Source: Pseudorhodobacter sp. (GTDB lineage Bacteria > Pseudomonadota > Alphaproteobacteria > Rhodobacterales > Rhodobacteraceae). From it: DNA of 35,210 nt. Within the stretch, counting starts at the first letter, position 1. The number at the start of each line of letters is the position of its first letter. A program made the position numbers and the translations under genes. The stretch is taken from NCBI GenBank assembly GCA_024642045.1, contig JAHEBX010000011.1:1-35210 (forward strand), read 5' to 3'. Shown here piece by piece: positions 24,010 through 32,136 of this stretch. Under the pieces are notes generated by a model that saw only the letters and a program-made list of their open reading frames with translations, did no database searches and was not told the DNA's origin.

Positions 24010-24903
24010 TCAGCGCTCCGTCTCGTCGCGCCACATCTTCCAGATGAAGCCCGAAATGAAAACCATCATGATCGCGAACAGCACCACCGCAATTGCCGCG
24101 CCATAGCCCATACGGAAGCCGTATTCCGACAGCGCCTTTTCATACATATAGAACGACAGCACGCGGCTGGAGCCGTAAGGCCCGCCGTCGGTCATCACGC
24201 TGACAAGGTCGAACGAGCGCAGCGCCCCGATCACCGTGACCACAACCGCGATAAAGGTCGCGGGGCGCAGCTGCGGAATGATGACATACCACAGCATCTT
24301 CCACCCCTTGGCCCCGTCCAGGCGCGCCGCCTCGATCTGATCTGGCGCCACATTGTTCAAACCCGTCAGGTAAAGGATCATCACATAGGCGATCTGCGGC
24401 CAGAGCCCGGCTGCGATAATGCCATAGGTGACAAAGCGGTCATCGGCCAAAATCGCCACGCCCTGACCTGTCAGCATTTCGATCAACTTGTACAAAAGTC
24501 CGAAGTTCGGCGCGTAAAACCACGAGAACATCAGGCCCACGACAACCTGGCTGATCACAAAGGGAAAAAAGAACAGCGATTTGTAAAACCGCATGCCGCG
24601 AATGGTCTGGTTCAGGAAAATCGCAATCATCAACCCGGCGGGCACCGCGAACATATAGAGGACCAGCCAGATGATGTTGTTCTTGAACGAAGTATAAAAG
24701 GCATCATCATCGATCAGCTCGATATAGTTGCCCAACCCGATCCAGGTTTTAGCACCAAGGCCATCCCAGTCGTAAAAACTGATCCACATGCTCTGAAAAA
24801 TCGGCACGATCACATAGATCAGGAACATCACTATGCCGGGGGTAAGGAACAACCACGGCGCCAATCTGCGCTGGTTGGCCTTCCAGGATGACGATGCGGA
24901 CAT
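24010..24903 (-). CDS. ABC sugar permease, MalF type
   Basis: The protein is 297 aa with six membrane helices (first at about residues 16-37) and the EAA loop EAARLDGAKGWKMLWYVIIP. It forms the heterodimeric channel with the following MalG-type permease. It lies 82 bp downstream of the binding-protein gene, across a strong hairpin that probably lowers its expression relative to the binding protein. Confidence 0.92.
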   Translation of the reverse strand: MSASSSWKANQRRLAPWLFLTPGIVMFLIYVIVPIFQSMWISFYDWDGLGAKTWIGLGNYIELIDDDAFYTSFKNNIIWLVLYMFAVPAGLMIAIFLNQTIRGMRFYKSLFFFPFVISQVVVGLMFSWFYAPNFGLLYKLIEMLTGQGVAILADDRFVTYGIIAAGLWPQIAYVMILYLTGLNNVAPDQIEAARLDGAKGWKMLWYVIIPQLRPATFIAVVVTVIGALRSFDLVSVMTDGGPYGSSRVLSFYMYEKALSEYGFRMGYGAAIAVVLFAIMMVFISGFIWKMWRDETER

Positions 24904-24940
24904 GGCGCGGCCTCATGTTTCAAAGCTTGCTGAAAATGAA

Positions 24941-24966
24941 ATCGGGCGGCGGTAGCGCCGCCCGAT
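24941..24966 (-). terminator. Attenuating hairpin between binding-protein and permease genes
   Basis: ATCGGGCGGCG and CGCCGCCCGAT form a perfect 11-bp stem with a 4-nt loop. On the minus strand it is followed by TTCATTTTC. It sits 19 bp past the binding-protein stop and before the permeases, the usual place for partial termination or mRNA end protection that raises binding-protein levels. Confidence 0.7.
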
Positions 24967-24985
24967 AGGGTCGTGTCAGACAGGT

Positions 24986-26218
24986 TTACTTGTAAACCTG
25001 ACCGCGCACTTTCTCCAGACGGGTCAGGATGGCGTCCAGATTTTCAGGCTTTGCCATGAACTCCTGGAACCCCTCCATACCTGCCTTGGCCATCTCTGCC
25101 GGTGCATCACGGTCAAAGAACTGCGCCAGAGCGTAGGCCGACGAAAGCTCGGCGAAGCCAGCCGAGATATAGGGGTCGGCAGAGTCCACGGTCGCATTCT
25201 TGTTGGTGGGCAGCTGGCCAAGAGCGGCGTTCAGCTTGGTCTGTGCTTCTGCCGAGGCAACATAAGCGAGGAAGGTCTTGGCATCCGCTACATTCTTGGC
25301 ACCAGCCGGAATGTGGATGGTGTCGGTCGGCGCCTCTTCTGCGCGCGGCAGACCTGCGGTGATTTCCGGGAAGACCATGAAACCAAGGTTGTCGTTGGTC
25401 ATGCCACCCTGCTTGAAGGTCGCCACCGCAAAGTTACCCATCACATAGTTTGCAGCCTTGCCCTGCACCAGCAGGGCCGCAGCATCCTGCCAGTCGATCG
25501 CAGCAGCGTTCGCGGTGATGTAGGGCTGAATACGCGCCCATTCCTTGAACACGTTGCGCACCTTGTCGTCGGTCCAAGCCACTTTGCCGGCCGTCAGGTC
25601 CATGTGGAACTCATAGCCGTTCACGCGCATGTCGAGGTAGTCAAAGATGCCTGCTCCGGGCCACAGCGCCTTGGTGCCGGTGGTCAGACAGTCAATGCCA
25701 GCGGCCTTGAACTTTTCACAGTTGGCCACGAATTCTTCCCAGTTCTTGGGCTCTGACACGCCAGCCGCTTTGTAAGCGTCCTTGTTATAGTAGATGCCCC
25801 ACTGATAGTAGGTATAGGGCACGCCCCACTGCTTGCCATCGATGGTCATCGAAGCCTTGGTCGCCCCAAGCGCGTCGCCCAGATTGTTGGCATCCCAGAC
25901 ATCGGTCACATCCATGAACTGGCCCGCGTTGACAAACGGAGCCATCCGGTTCCCGGCATACCAGTTCGCCAGATCCGGGCTGTCAGCGGTCAGAAAGTTG
26001 CGAATCGCTGTCTTGTAGCCTTCATGGTCAAAGTTGTTCAACTCGACCTTGATATCGGGGTTAGCCGCTTCAAAATCGGCAATCAGCGCCTGCATAGCGG
26101 CAAGCGGCGTTGCGTCAAAGTCAGCGTTATATTTCAGAACCCGCTGCTCGGCAAAAGCCGAGCCAGACATCATTAGCGTTGCGACAACCGCAAGCGCCCC
26201 TTTCGAAAAACGGACCAT
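24986..26218 (-). CDS. ABC sugar-binding protein (family 1)
   Basis: The protein is 410 aa. A signal peptide (SAFA-EQ, cleavage after about residue 23) and a MalE/UgpB-like fold are inferred from DFEAANPDIKVELNNF, DLANWYAGNRM, WGVPYTYYQWGIYYN and the C-terminal lobe. It captures oligosaccharides in the periplasm for the two permeases downstream. A strong GGGGAGGAAACC ribosome site precedes the ATG. It is divergent from the IclR-type regulator. Confidence 0.92.
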   Translation of the reverse strand: MVRFSKGALAVVATLMMSGSAFAEQRVLKYNADFDATPLAAMQALIADFEAANPDIKVELNNFDHEGYKTAIRNFLTADSPDLANWYAGNRMAPFVNAGQFMDVTDVWDANNLGDALGATKASMTIDGKQWGVPYTYYQWGIYYNKDAYKAAGVSEPKNWEEFVANCEKFKAAGIDCLTTGTKALWPGAGIFDYLDMRVNGYEFHMDLTAGKVAWTDDKVRNVFKEWARIQPYITANAAAIDWQDAAALLVQGKAANYVMGNFAVATFKQGGMTNDNLGFMVFPEITAGLPRAEEAPTDTIHIPAGAKNVADAKTFLAYVASAEAQTKLNAALGQLPTNKNATVDSADPYISAGFAELSSAYALAQFFDRDAPAEMAKAGMEGFQEFMAKPENLDAILTRLEKVRGQVYK

Positions 26219-26235
26219 GGTTTCCTCCCCTTTGG

Positions 26236-26270
26236 TTCCATTAAGTGAAACTTAGTCTTGAATAATGGAA
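26236..26270. promoter_or_regulatory. Nested inverted repeats in divergent promoter gap (candidate IclR-family operator)
   Basis: In the 105-bp gap between the binding-protein and regulator genes, TTCCATTA (26236-26243) and TAATGGAA (26263-26270) form an outer inverted repeat. Inside it lies TAAGT-GAA-ACTTA (26242-26254), a perfect 5-bp-arm palindrome. IclR-family sites are often short palindromes of this type near their own gene. Assignment to the adjacent regulator is inferred. Confidence 0.5.
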
Positions 26271-26323
26271 ACTATGCAGTGTATCCTCTAGGGTGTCAAC
26301 AGCGGTGAAACGGGTTTTAGCAG

Positions 26324-27109
26324 ATGGCGCAGGAAGGCACTTCGGACGGAACTGTCGGCAAGGCGCTGGACGTTCTGGATATGGTCGCGCAGGCAAATCG
26401 GCCGGTGCGCTTTGCCGAATTGCTGGCGCAGCACACATTTCCCAAAGCGACGCTGTATCGGTTTTTGCAGACCCTCACCAATCAAGGCATGCTGCGTTAT
26501 GACGACGAGCGCGGCACCTATGCGTTGGGGGTGCGGCTTGTGCGGCTTGCGCATTCTGCCTGGGCGCAAAGCTCACTCGCCCCGATTGCGCGGCGGCATC
26601 TGGATGCCCTGTCAGCAGAGACCAATCACACCATCCATCTTGCCCAGATGGACCATGGGCAGGTGCTCTACGTCGACAAACGCAACGCAGCACAGCCTGT
26701 CGAGATGTACTCCTCGGCGGGTAAGGTTGGCCCGGCCTATTGCACCGGGGTTGGCAAGGCGATGCTGGCCTTTATGCCCGAAGCCGCAGTGCGTGCGGCG
26801 ATTGAACGGCAGTCTTTTCATCGCTTTACCGACAAAACACTGAATAGCGCCCCGCGTCTGATGGATGAGCTGCATCTGATCAAAAGCCGCGGTTATGCCT
26901 TTGACAACGAGGAACACGAGCCGGGCATCATCTGCTGTGCGGCCCCGATCATCAGCGGGTCCGGGCGCGTGTTGGGCGCGGTGTCGATGACCTCGACCAC
27001 CTCACGCTCGACACTCGACGAGCTTGGCAAACTGGCGCCACGCCTGAAAGAAACCGCAGCCCGCATCGCCGCAGAAGCCGAAAGCTGGGGCTTTCCAGAA
27101 CAGATTTAG
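26324..27109 (+). CDS. IclR-family transcriptional regulator
   Basis: The protein is 261 aa. The N-terminal winged helix-turn-helix (GTVGKALDVLDMVAQANRPV, FPKATLYRFLQTLTNQGML) is followed by an IclR effector domain (GPAYCTGVGKAMLAFMP, GYAFDNEEHEPGIICCAAPI, GAVSMTS). It probably controls the divergent alpha-galactoside transport operon and the ATPase gene that follows 18 bp later. The ribosome site before the ATG at 26324 is weak; no better in-frame start was found. Confidence 0.92.
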   Translation: MAQEGTSDGTVGKALDVLDMVAQANRPVRFAELLAQHTFPKATLYRFLQTLTNQGMLRYDDERGTYALGVRLVRLAHSAWAQSSLAPIARRHLDALSAETNHTIHLAQMDHGQVLYVDKRNAAQPVEMYSSAGKVGPAYCTGVGKAMLAFMPEAAVRAAIERQSFHRFTDKTLNSAPRLMDELHLIKSRGYAFDNEEHEPGIICCAAPIISGSGRVLGAVSMTSTTSRSTLDELGKLAPRLKETAARIAAEAESWGFPEQI

Positions 27110-27127
27110 AACAGGGAGAGAGAAGCC

Positions 27128-28189
27128 ATGGCCGAGGTCGTGCTCAACAACGTTATCAAGAAATACGGCGAAACGCAGGTGATCCACGGTGTTGATCTTC
27201 ACGTCGAAGATGGCGAATTCTGCGTCTTCGTTGGCCCGTCGGGCTGCGGGAAATCCACGCTGTTGCGCATGATAGCGGGGCTTGAGATCACCACTGGCGG
27301 CAGCATGAACATCGGCGCGCGCGACGTCACCGCGATGGATCCGGCAGAGCGTGGCGTGGCGATGGTGTTTCAGACCTATGCGCTTTATCCTCACATGACC
27401 GTGGCCGAGAATATGGGCTTTGGCCTGAAAATGACGGGCCATCCAAAAGAGGAAGTCGCCCGTAAAGTCGCCGAGGCCAGCCGAATCCTGAAACTGGATG
27501 ACTACCTGGCCCGCAAACCCAAAGCACTCTCGGGCGGGCAACGTCAACGGGTGGCGATTGGGCGGGCGATCGTGCGCGGTCCCGACGTGTTCCTGTTTGA
27601 CGAACCGCTGTCGAACCTTGATGCCGAACTGCGGGTGGAGATGCGGGTCGAAATTGCCCGACTGCACCGTGAAATCGGCGCGACGATGATCTATGTGACC
27701 CACGATCAGGTCGAGGCGATGACTTTGGCCGACAAGATCGTGGTGTTGCGCGCGGGGCGGATCGAGCAGGTCGGTGCACCGCTGGATCTGTATCGCGACC
27801 CTGACAACAAATTCGTCGCAGGCTTCATCGGCTCTCCGGCGATGAACTTTATCAGCGGCAAGGTCACCGGGCCGGGCCACGTCGAGGCGCCGGGGCTTGG
27901 AGCGGCGGTTCCCGTGGGCATGCAGCTGCCCCCCGCCGGCAGCAAGGTAACACTTGGCCTGCGTCCGCAAAATCTGGAAATCGACCCCGCGGGCAACAGC
28001 CACCGCGTCGAGATGACCGAGGCGCTTGGCGGCGTGTCCTTCCTGCATTTAACGGCACCAAACGGTGAAAAGCTGGTCATCGAGGCCAAGGGCGACACCG
28101 TCATCAAACCTGCAACCATGGTTGGCCTACGCTTTGACCCTGCGCATCTGCTGGGTTTTGACGCGGTCAGTGAAAAGCGCCTGCGTTAA
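27128..28189 (+). CDS. ABC transporter ATPase, UgpC/MsmK/MalK type
   Basis: The protein is 353 aa. Walker A is GPSGCGKST (about residues 37-45), the Q-loop region is MVFQTYALYPHM, the signature is LSGGQRQRVAIGRAI, Walker B is VFLFDEPLSNLD and the H-loop is VTHDQ. A C-terminal regulatory (TOBE-like) domain of about 110 residues follows. It energises the MalF/MalG-type permeases encoded on the opposite strand. GGGAGAGAGAAG precedes the ATG. It is co-transcribed with the regulator. Confidence 0.93.
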   Translation: MAEVVLNNVIKKYGETQVIHGVDLHVEDGEFCVFVGPSGCGKSTLLRMIAGLEITTGGSMNIGARDVTAMDPAERGVAMVFQTYALYPHMTVAENMGFGLKMTGHPKEEVARKVAEASRILKLDDYLARKPKALSGGQRQRVAIGRAIVRGPDVFLFDEPLSNLDAELRVEMRVEIARLHREIGATMIYVTHDQVEAMTLADKIVVLRAGRIEQVGAPLDLYRDPDNKFVAGFIGSPAMNFISGKVTGPGHVEAPGLGAAVPVGMQLPPAGSKVTLGLRPQNLEIDPAGNSHRVEMTEALGGVSFLHLTAPNGEKLVIEAKGDTVIKPATMVGLRFDPAHLLGFDAVSEKRLR

Positions 28190-28195
28190 TAGACA

Positions 28196-28229
28196 CAGAC
28201 CGCGCCGAGGGGAGCCTGGGCGCGGTCTG
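28196..28229. terminator. Bidirectional hairpin between convergent ATPase genes
   Basis: CAGACCGCGCC (28196-28206) and GGCGCGGTCTG (28219-28229) form an 11-bp stem with a 12-nt loop in the 44-bp gap between two convergent genes. T tracts are weak on both sides. Confidence 0.6.
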
Positions 28230-28233
28230 CTGT

Positions 28234-28998
28234 TCAGGCTTCGCTGTCAGGAATGCCCTTCACGCCTGTGATATAGCTGACAATATCATTGCCGTCGGTC
28301 TCGCCCTTGTTCAGCGAAGCCACGATCCTGCCGCGTCGAAACACCACGATGCGGTCAACCAGATCAAAGACCTGCCGCAGATTGTGGCTCACCAAGATCA
28401 GCGGCACCCCGCGCTCTTTCAGGCCCCGGATGATGTTTTCAACCTGTGCCGTTTCCTGAACACCCAAAGCCGCCGTTGGCTCGTCCATAATCACGAGCTT
28501 GGACGCAAAAGCCGCCGTGCGCGCAATCGCCACGCATTGTCGCTGCCCGCCCGACATATTGCGGATCGGGTTGTCGACATTGGGGATCTTGACCGCAGTG
28601 GTCTTGAGCGCTTCGAGCGTGCGTTCCCGCATCGCCTTGTGGTCCAGTATCGAAAACGGCCCAAGCCGCAGTTTATAGAGTTCGCGCCCCAGAAACAGGT
28701 TCGAAGGCACATCCAGATCATCTGCCAAGGCCAGCGTCTGGAACACCGTTTCAATGCCCGCCTCGCGCGCTTCAAGCGGGCCCGCGTGGCTTACAGGATG
28801 GCCGTCGAAATAGATGTCGCCGCCACTGCGTTGCTCGACCCCGGTGATCTGGCGCACAAAGGTTGACTTGCCCGCGCCGTTGTCGCCCACCACGGCCACA
28901 TGCTCGCCCGGGCGCAGCACAAAGTTCGCGTCCTCGAGCGCGTGGACACCGCCATAGCGTTTGGTCAAACCGCGGGTTTCAAGAATATACTCGCTCAT
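28234..28998 (-). CDS. ABC ATPase of a ribose/inositol-type importer (single-domain)
   Basis: The protein is 254 aa. Walker A is GDNGAGKST, the signature is MSGGQRQCVAIART, Walker B is LVIMDEPTAALG and the H-loop is VSHN. It is a single nucleotide-binding domain of the FrcA type, unlike the fused double-domain RbsA. It starts 2 bp after the permease stop and completes the CUT2-class importer encoded upstream. Confidence 0.9.
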   Translation of the reverse strand: MSEYILETRGLTKRYGGVHALEDANFVLRPGEHVAVVGDNGAGKSTFVRQITGVEQRSGGDIYFDGHPVSHAGPLEAREAGIETVFQTLALADDLDVPSNLFLGRELYKLRLGPFSILDHKAMRERTLEALKTTAVKIPNVDNPIRNMSGGQRQCVAIARTAAFASKLVIMDEPTAALGVQETAQVENIIRGLKERGVPLILVSHNLRQVFDLVDRIVVFRRGRIVASLNKGETDGNDIVSYITGVKGIPDSEA

Positions 28999-29000
28999 GA

Positions 29001-30071
29001 TTATGCCCTCGCCCGCCCTTGTTGCCGATATTGATCCAGCACAACCGCGCCGACGATGATCGCGCCTTTGACCATTTCCTGATAGTAGGCGTCGAGTTTG
29101 AGGAAGGTGAATCCCGAAATGATCACGCCAAAGATCAGCGCCCCGATCACCGTGCCGATGATCGATCCGCGCCCGCCTTGCAGCGAAACCCCGCCGATAA
29201 CCGCCATCGCGATGGCATCAAGTTCATACATGACGCCCATATTGGCTTGCGCCGTCTGGCCCTTGGACGAAACGACAATTGCCGCAACCGCCGCCAGAAC
29301 GCTGGCAATCACATAGACCAGCACCTTGTGCCGGTCGACGTTGATGCCCGACATCCGTGTGGCCTGTTCGTTCGAGCCGATCGCATAGCTGTATTTGCCA
29401 TATTTCGTATAGGTCATCAGCAGATGGAACAGCACCGCAAGCGCCACAAAGATCAGCACCGGATTCATTCCGCGACCGATGGCGTTATAGCTTTCGGTCG
29501 GAAATGAGATCGGGTTGCCGTTCGACCACCAGCGCGCAAAGCCGCGCGCCGAGACCATCATACCAAGTGTGGCGATAAACGGCGGGATCTTGGTATAGGC
29601 GATCAGCGCGCCGTTGATCAGACCCGCCAGAACGCCCACACCGACCCCGATCAGGATCGGCAGGATCACCGGCAAATCCATTGCCCAATCGCCAAAGATC
29701 GCCTTTGGATTGGGGTTACCGTTGACCACAGCCGTTTGGGCAAAACTCATCGCGACCATCGCCGAGGCGCCTACGACCGAGCCCGAAGACAGATCAATGC
29801 CCCCGGTGATGATCACTTGCGTCACCCCCAGCCCGATAATGCCAACAGTGGCCACCTGCAGGATGATGATCGACAGCCTTGCGGTGTTGAAAATACCAGA
29901 GACATTTTCGCGGGTGTTGAACAGGAAACTGTCACCAATGGTGACGCGACCCAGAATTTCAAAGGCCGCGACGATGAGCACAAAGGCGATGAACACATTC
30001 AGTTCAGGTGGTCGCGCCTTTTTGGTCGGATCGTATTTCAGGCCACCTAGGCCATGCGTCGGTGTGGACAC
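29001..30071 (-). CDS. ABC permease, ribose/inositol type (CUT2)
   Basis: The protein is 356 aa with about nine to ten membrane helices. It has the family blocks QVIITGGIDLSSGSVVG, INGALIAYTKIPPFIATLG, YAIGSNEQATRMSGINV and GGVSLQGGRGSIIGTVIGA. It works with the binding protein encoded upstream and the ATPase downstream. The substrate is probably a cyclitol or pentose, judged from the neighbours. Confidence 0.92.
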   Translation of the reverse strand: MSTPTHGLGGLKYDPTKKARPPELNVFIAFVLIVAAFEILGRVTIGDSFLFNTRENVSGIFNTARLSIIILQVATVGIIGLGVTQVIITGGIDLSSGSVVGASAMVAMSFAQTAVVNGNPNPKAIFGDWAMDLPVILPILIGVGVGVLAGLINGALIAYTKIPPFIATLGMMVSARGFARWWSNGNPISFPTESYNAIGRGMNPVLIFVALAVLFHLLMTYTKYGKYSYAIGSNEQATRMSGINVDRHKVLVYVIASVLAAVAAIVVSSKGQTAQANMGVMYELDAIAMAVIGGVSLQGGRGSIIGTVIGALIFGVIISGFTFLKLDAYYQEMVKGAIIVGAVVLDQYRQQGRARA

Positions 30072-30130
30072 GTGTTTTCCCCCAATATTTCAAACTCCAG
30101 CCTTGCGCACTTTCCCCAATGCAGCAAGAC

Positions 30131-30154
30131 AAAGGGCGGCGCGTTGCGCCGCCC
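30131..30154 (-). terminator. Attenuating hairpin after the periplasmic binding-protein gene
   Basis: GGGCGGCGC and GCGCCGCCC (30134-30154) form a perfect 9-bp stem with a 3-nt loop, followed on the minus strand by TTT (30133-30131). It lies 19 bp past the binding-protein stop and before the permease, matching the arrangement in the alpha-galactoside operon. Confidence 0.7.
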
Positions 30155-30172
30155 CCGCAATCCCCGAAAGGG

Positions 30173-31114
30173 TCAGTTTTTAGTGACGAAGTCGGCCACG
30201 TTGGCTTCGGTCACCAGCTGGAACGGGATGTAGACTTTTTGATCCACAGCTTCGCCCTTGCTCAGCTTGATCGCGGCATCCAGCGCGCCTGCGCCTTGGC
30301 CAGCGGCATCCTGGAACACGGTCACATCCTGATCGCCCGCCTGCATAGCAGCCAGCGCGTCCTGAGTGGCATCGACGCCGCCGACGACGACCGATTTCAT
30401 GTCGATGCCCGCCGCTTTCATCGCCATGATCGCGCCGATGGCCATCTCGTCATTGTTGGCGATCACACCATCGAACGGAGCACCCGAGGACAGCCAGTTG
30501 GTCATCAGCGATTGCGCCTGGTCACGCGACCAGTTCGCGGTTTGCTCGTCGATGATGTTCAGCTCGACTTCGCATTTGCCAGCCGCCATCACATCATGGA
30601 TGTCCGCTGTGCGCTGGACGGCCGCCTGATTGGAAAGCTCGCCCATCATCACATAGACGTTGGCCTTGTCCTTGCCCGCTGCTTTCAGCTGGCGGCAGAC
30701 TTCGATGGTCTCAAGCGTGCCGCTGTCGACTTCGTTCGAGGCCACAAAGGCCTGATTGTCGGGCAAGGTATCGACGTTGATCGGCTGGCGGTTGACATAA
30801 ACCAGCGGGATATTGGCCGCAGCGGCCGCATCCGTCATCGCTTGGGTGGCCGAGGTATCGACCGGGTTGACGATGATCGCCGAGACGCCCGAAGCGATGA
30901 AGTTGTTGATCTGGTCCAACTGCTTGGCAACGTCGTTCTTTGCGTCTTCGATCTGAACAGTGACGCCCAGCTCTTTTGCTTTGGCATCCATGCCGTTGCG
31001 CAGAACGGTCAGAAAGTTGTCGTCAAACAGCGCCATTGAAACGCCAATGCCGTCCGCCATTGCGCTGGTTCCCATAAGGGCAGCAAAGCCGGCAATCATA
31101 AGGGTCTTTTTCAT
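30173..31114 (-). CDS. Periplasmic sugar/cyclitol-binding protein (inositol/rhizopine-binding-like)
   Basis: The protein is 313 aa. The ATG at 31114 has GGAGGAG upstream and begins a clean signal peptide (GTSAMA-DG). The mature protein is a type-I periplasmic binding fold: IGVSMALFDDNFLTVLRNGM, SGVSAIIVNPVD, FDGVIANNDEMAIGA and VVVGGVDATQDAL. The SMALFDDNFLTVLR block resembles inositol/rhizopine-binding proteins (IbpA/MocB) more than ribose-binding protein. That, plus the IolE/MocC-like gene upstream and MocD/MocE-like genes nearby, suggests a cyclitol or methylated cyclitol substrate. Confidence 0.85.
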   Translation of the reverse strand: MKKTLMIAGFAALMGTSAMADGIGVSMALFDDNFLTVLRNGMDAKAKELGVTVQIEDAKNDVAKQLDQINNFIASGVSAIIVNPVDTSATQAMTDAAAAANIPLVYVNRQPINVDTLPDNQAFVASNEVDSGTLETIEVCRQLKAAGKDKANVYVMMGELSNQAAVQRTADIHDVMAAGKCEVELNIIDEQTANWSRDQAQSLMTNWLSSGAPFDGVIANNDEMAIGAIMAMKAAGIDMKSVVVGGVDATQDALAAMQAGDQDVTVFQDAAGQGAGALDAAIKLSKGEAVDQKVYIPFQLVTEANVADFVTKN

Positions 31115-31188
31115 GTGTATCTCCTCCACAAATATGGTGTCTGGCACACCTTTTCTCCCTGCCAGACCGCCCGTGCCGGGCGGTATTC

Positions 31189-31998
31189 TTACGCGTCGGT
31201 TACACCCGCGCGAATGAATTCCATCGAGGCCGCAAGGGCCGCTTTCGGGTCTGTCAGATCGTGAACCGAAGCGGCAAACGGCTCATAGCTGATCGGGCCA
31301 CGATAGCCTGCCGCCCAGAGCGCACGGATCTGCGCAACATTGCCCAAAAGATCATCGCCATCGACCAGCACGCGGTGGCCATCGCGCATCTCGTCCAGAT
31401 AGATCGTGTCCTTGACACCCGATACATGCACAATGCCCGTCAATTCCGGATAGATCGGACCACCACCTGCAAGTGCGTGATGAAAGGTATCATGTACCAT
31501 AAAATAGGTCCCCTCGCCACCAACCGCGTGGATCACCTCGGCCAGCACATCCTTATAGCGCAGGCTGCAGACTTCGAAGCCCAACGGCTCGACCATCGCC
31601 TTGAGCCCATGTGCCTTGAGCATCGGCAAGAGCGCCCGAAGCGCGGTTTCGGTCACCACGCGGCTGTCATCGCGCGAGGTGGCGACATTGTCGTTGCGCG
31701 GGATCAGGCTGACCGACTCGGCCCCAGCCGCCACAGCGATCTGCATCAGCGCCTCGGCCTCGGCGCGTTTGGCCGCGGACCAATCATTGAACATTTTGAC
31801 CTCGGCCAAAGCCAAAAACCGCAGCCCGCGCGACCTGACAGCCGCTGCAATCTCTGCCGGTGCCGTGCCGTCAAACAAGGGCCGCTTGAGGTCATTGCGA
31901 AACTCGACACCCACGCAGCCCAGCCCCTTTGCAAGATCCAGAAAATCTTGCCACCCGAGCTTGGGTGCGGTCATATGGTTCAGGGCAAAAGGCAGCAT
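31189..31998 (-). CDS. TIM-barrel sugar isomerase/epimerase-like protein (IolE/MocC-like)
   Basis: The protein is 269 aa from the ATG at 31998, which has GAGCGG just upstream; an in-frame start 75 bp further out adds an unconserved tail. It has the AP-endonuclease-2-type xylose isomerase-like barrel: FALNHMTAPKLGWQDFL, GCVGVEFRND, MVEPLGFEV (a metal-ligand Glu), MVHDTFHHAL (Asp/His ligands), VHVSGVKD and ISYEPF (last Glu ligand). The family interconverts keto-sugars or dehydrates ketoinositols using a divalent metal in the cytoplasm. The substrate is not determinable from the sequence; a cyclitol intermediate fits the neighbourhood. Confidence 0.8.
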   Translation of the reverse strand: MLPFALNHMTAPKLGWQDFLDLAKGLGCVGVEFRNDLKRPLFDGTAPAEIAAAVRSRGLRFLALAEVKMFNDWSAAKRAEAEALMQIAVAAGAESVSLIPRNDNVATSRDDSRVVTETALRALLPMLKAHGLKAMVEPLGFEVCSLRYKDVLAEVIHAVGGEGTYFMVHDTFHHALAGGGPIYPELTGIVHVSGVKDTIYLDEMRDGHRVLVDGDDLLGNVAQIRALWAAGYRGPISYEPFAASVHDLTDPKAALAASMEFIRAGVTDA

Positions 31999-32040
31999 TC
32001 CGCTCAAACTCCTACGAATCGCCAGCACAGTGCAGCGTCG

Positions 32041-32056
32041 TGGAATTGTTATTCCA
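32041..32056. promoter_or_regulatory. Palindrome upstream of isomerase gene
   Basis: TGGAATTGTTATTCCA has perfect 6-bp arms around 4 bp. It is 43 bp upstream of the isomerase start, where it could overlap a promoter. It resembles IclR-type half-sites and shares GGAAT/ATTCC elements, but the binding protein is unknown. Confidence 0.35.
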
Positions 32057-32110
32057 TATTGCAGGCCTGACAATCAATAAATTCCAACCCAAGCCCGCAC
32101 TTGATGTTTT

Positions 32111-32121
32111 TTGACGATAAT
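32111..32121. promoter_or_regulatory. 11-mer TTGACGATAAT, copy 1 (candidate LacI-family operator)
   Basis: The exact 11-mer TTGACGATAAT recurs at 33191-33201. This copy lies between the regulator stop and the isomerase start, the other upstream of the regulator gene, so both precede genes of the same minus-strand operon. That is the distribution expected of the local LacI-type repressor's operator. Confidence 0.45.
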
Positions 32122-32136
32122 GTCGCTGCGTCGCGA

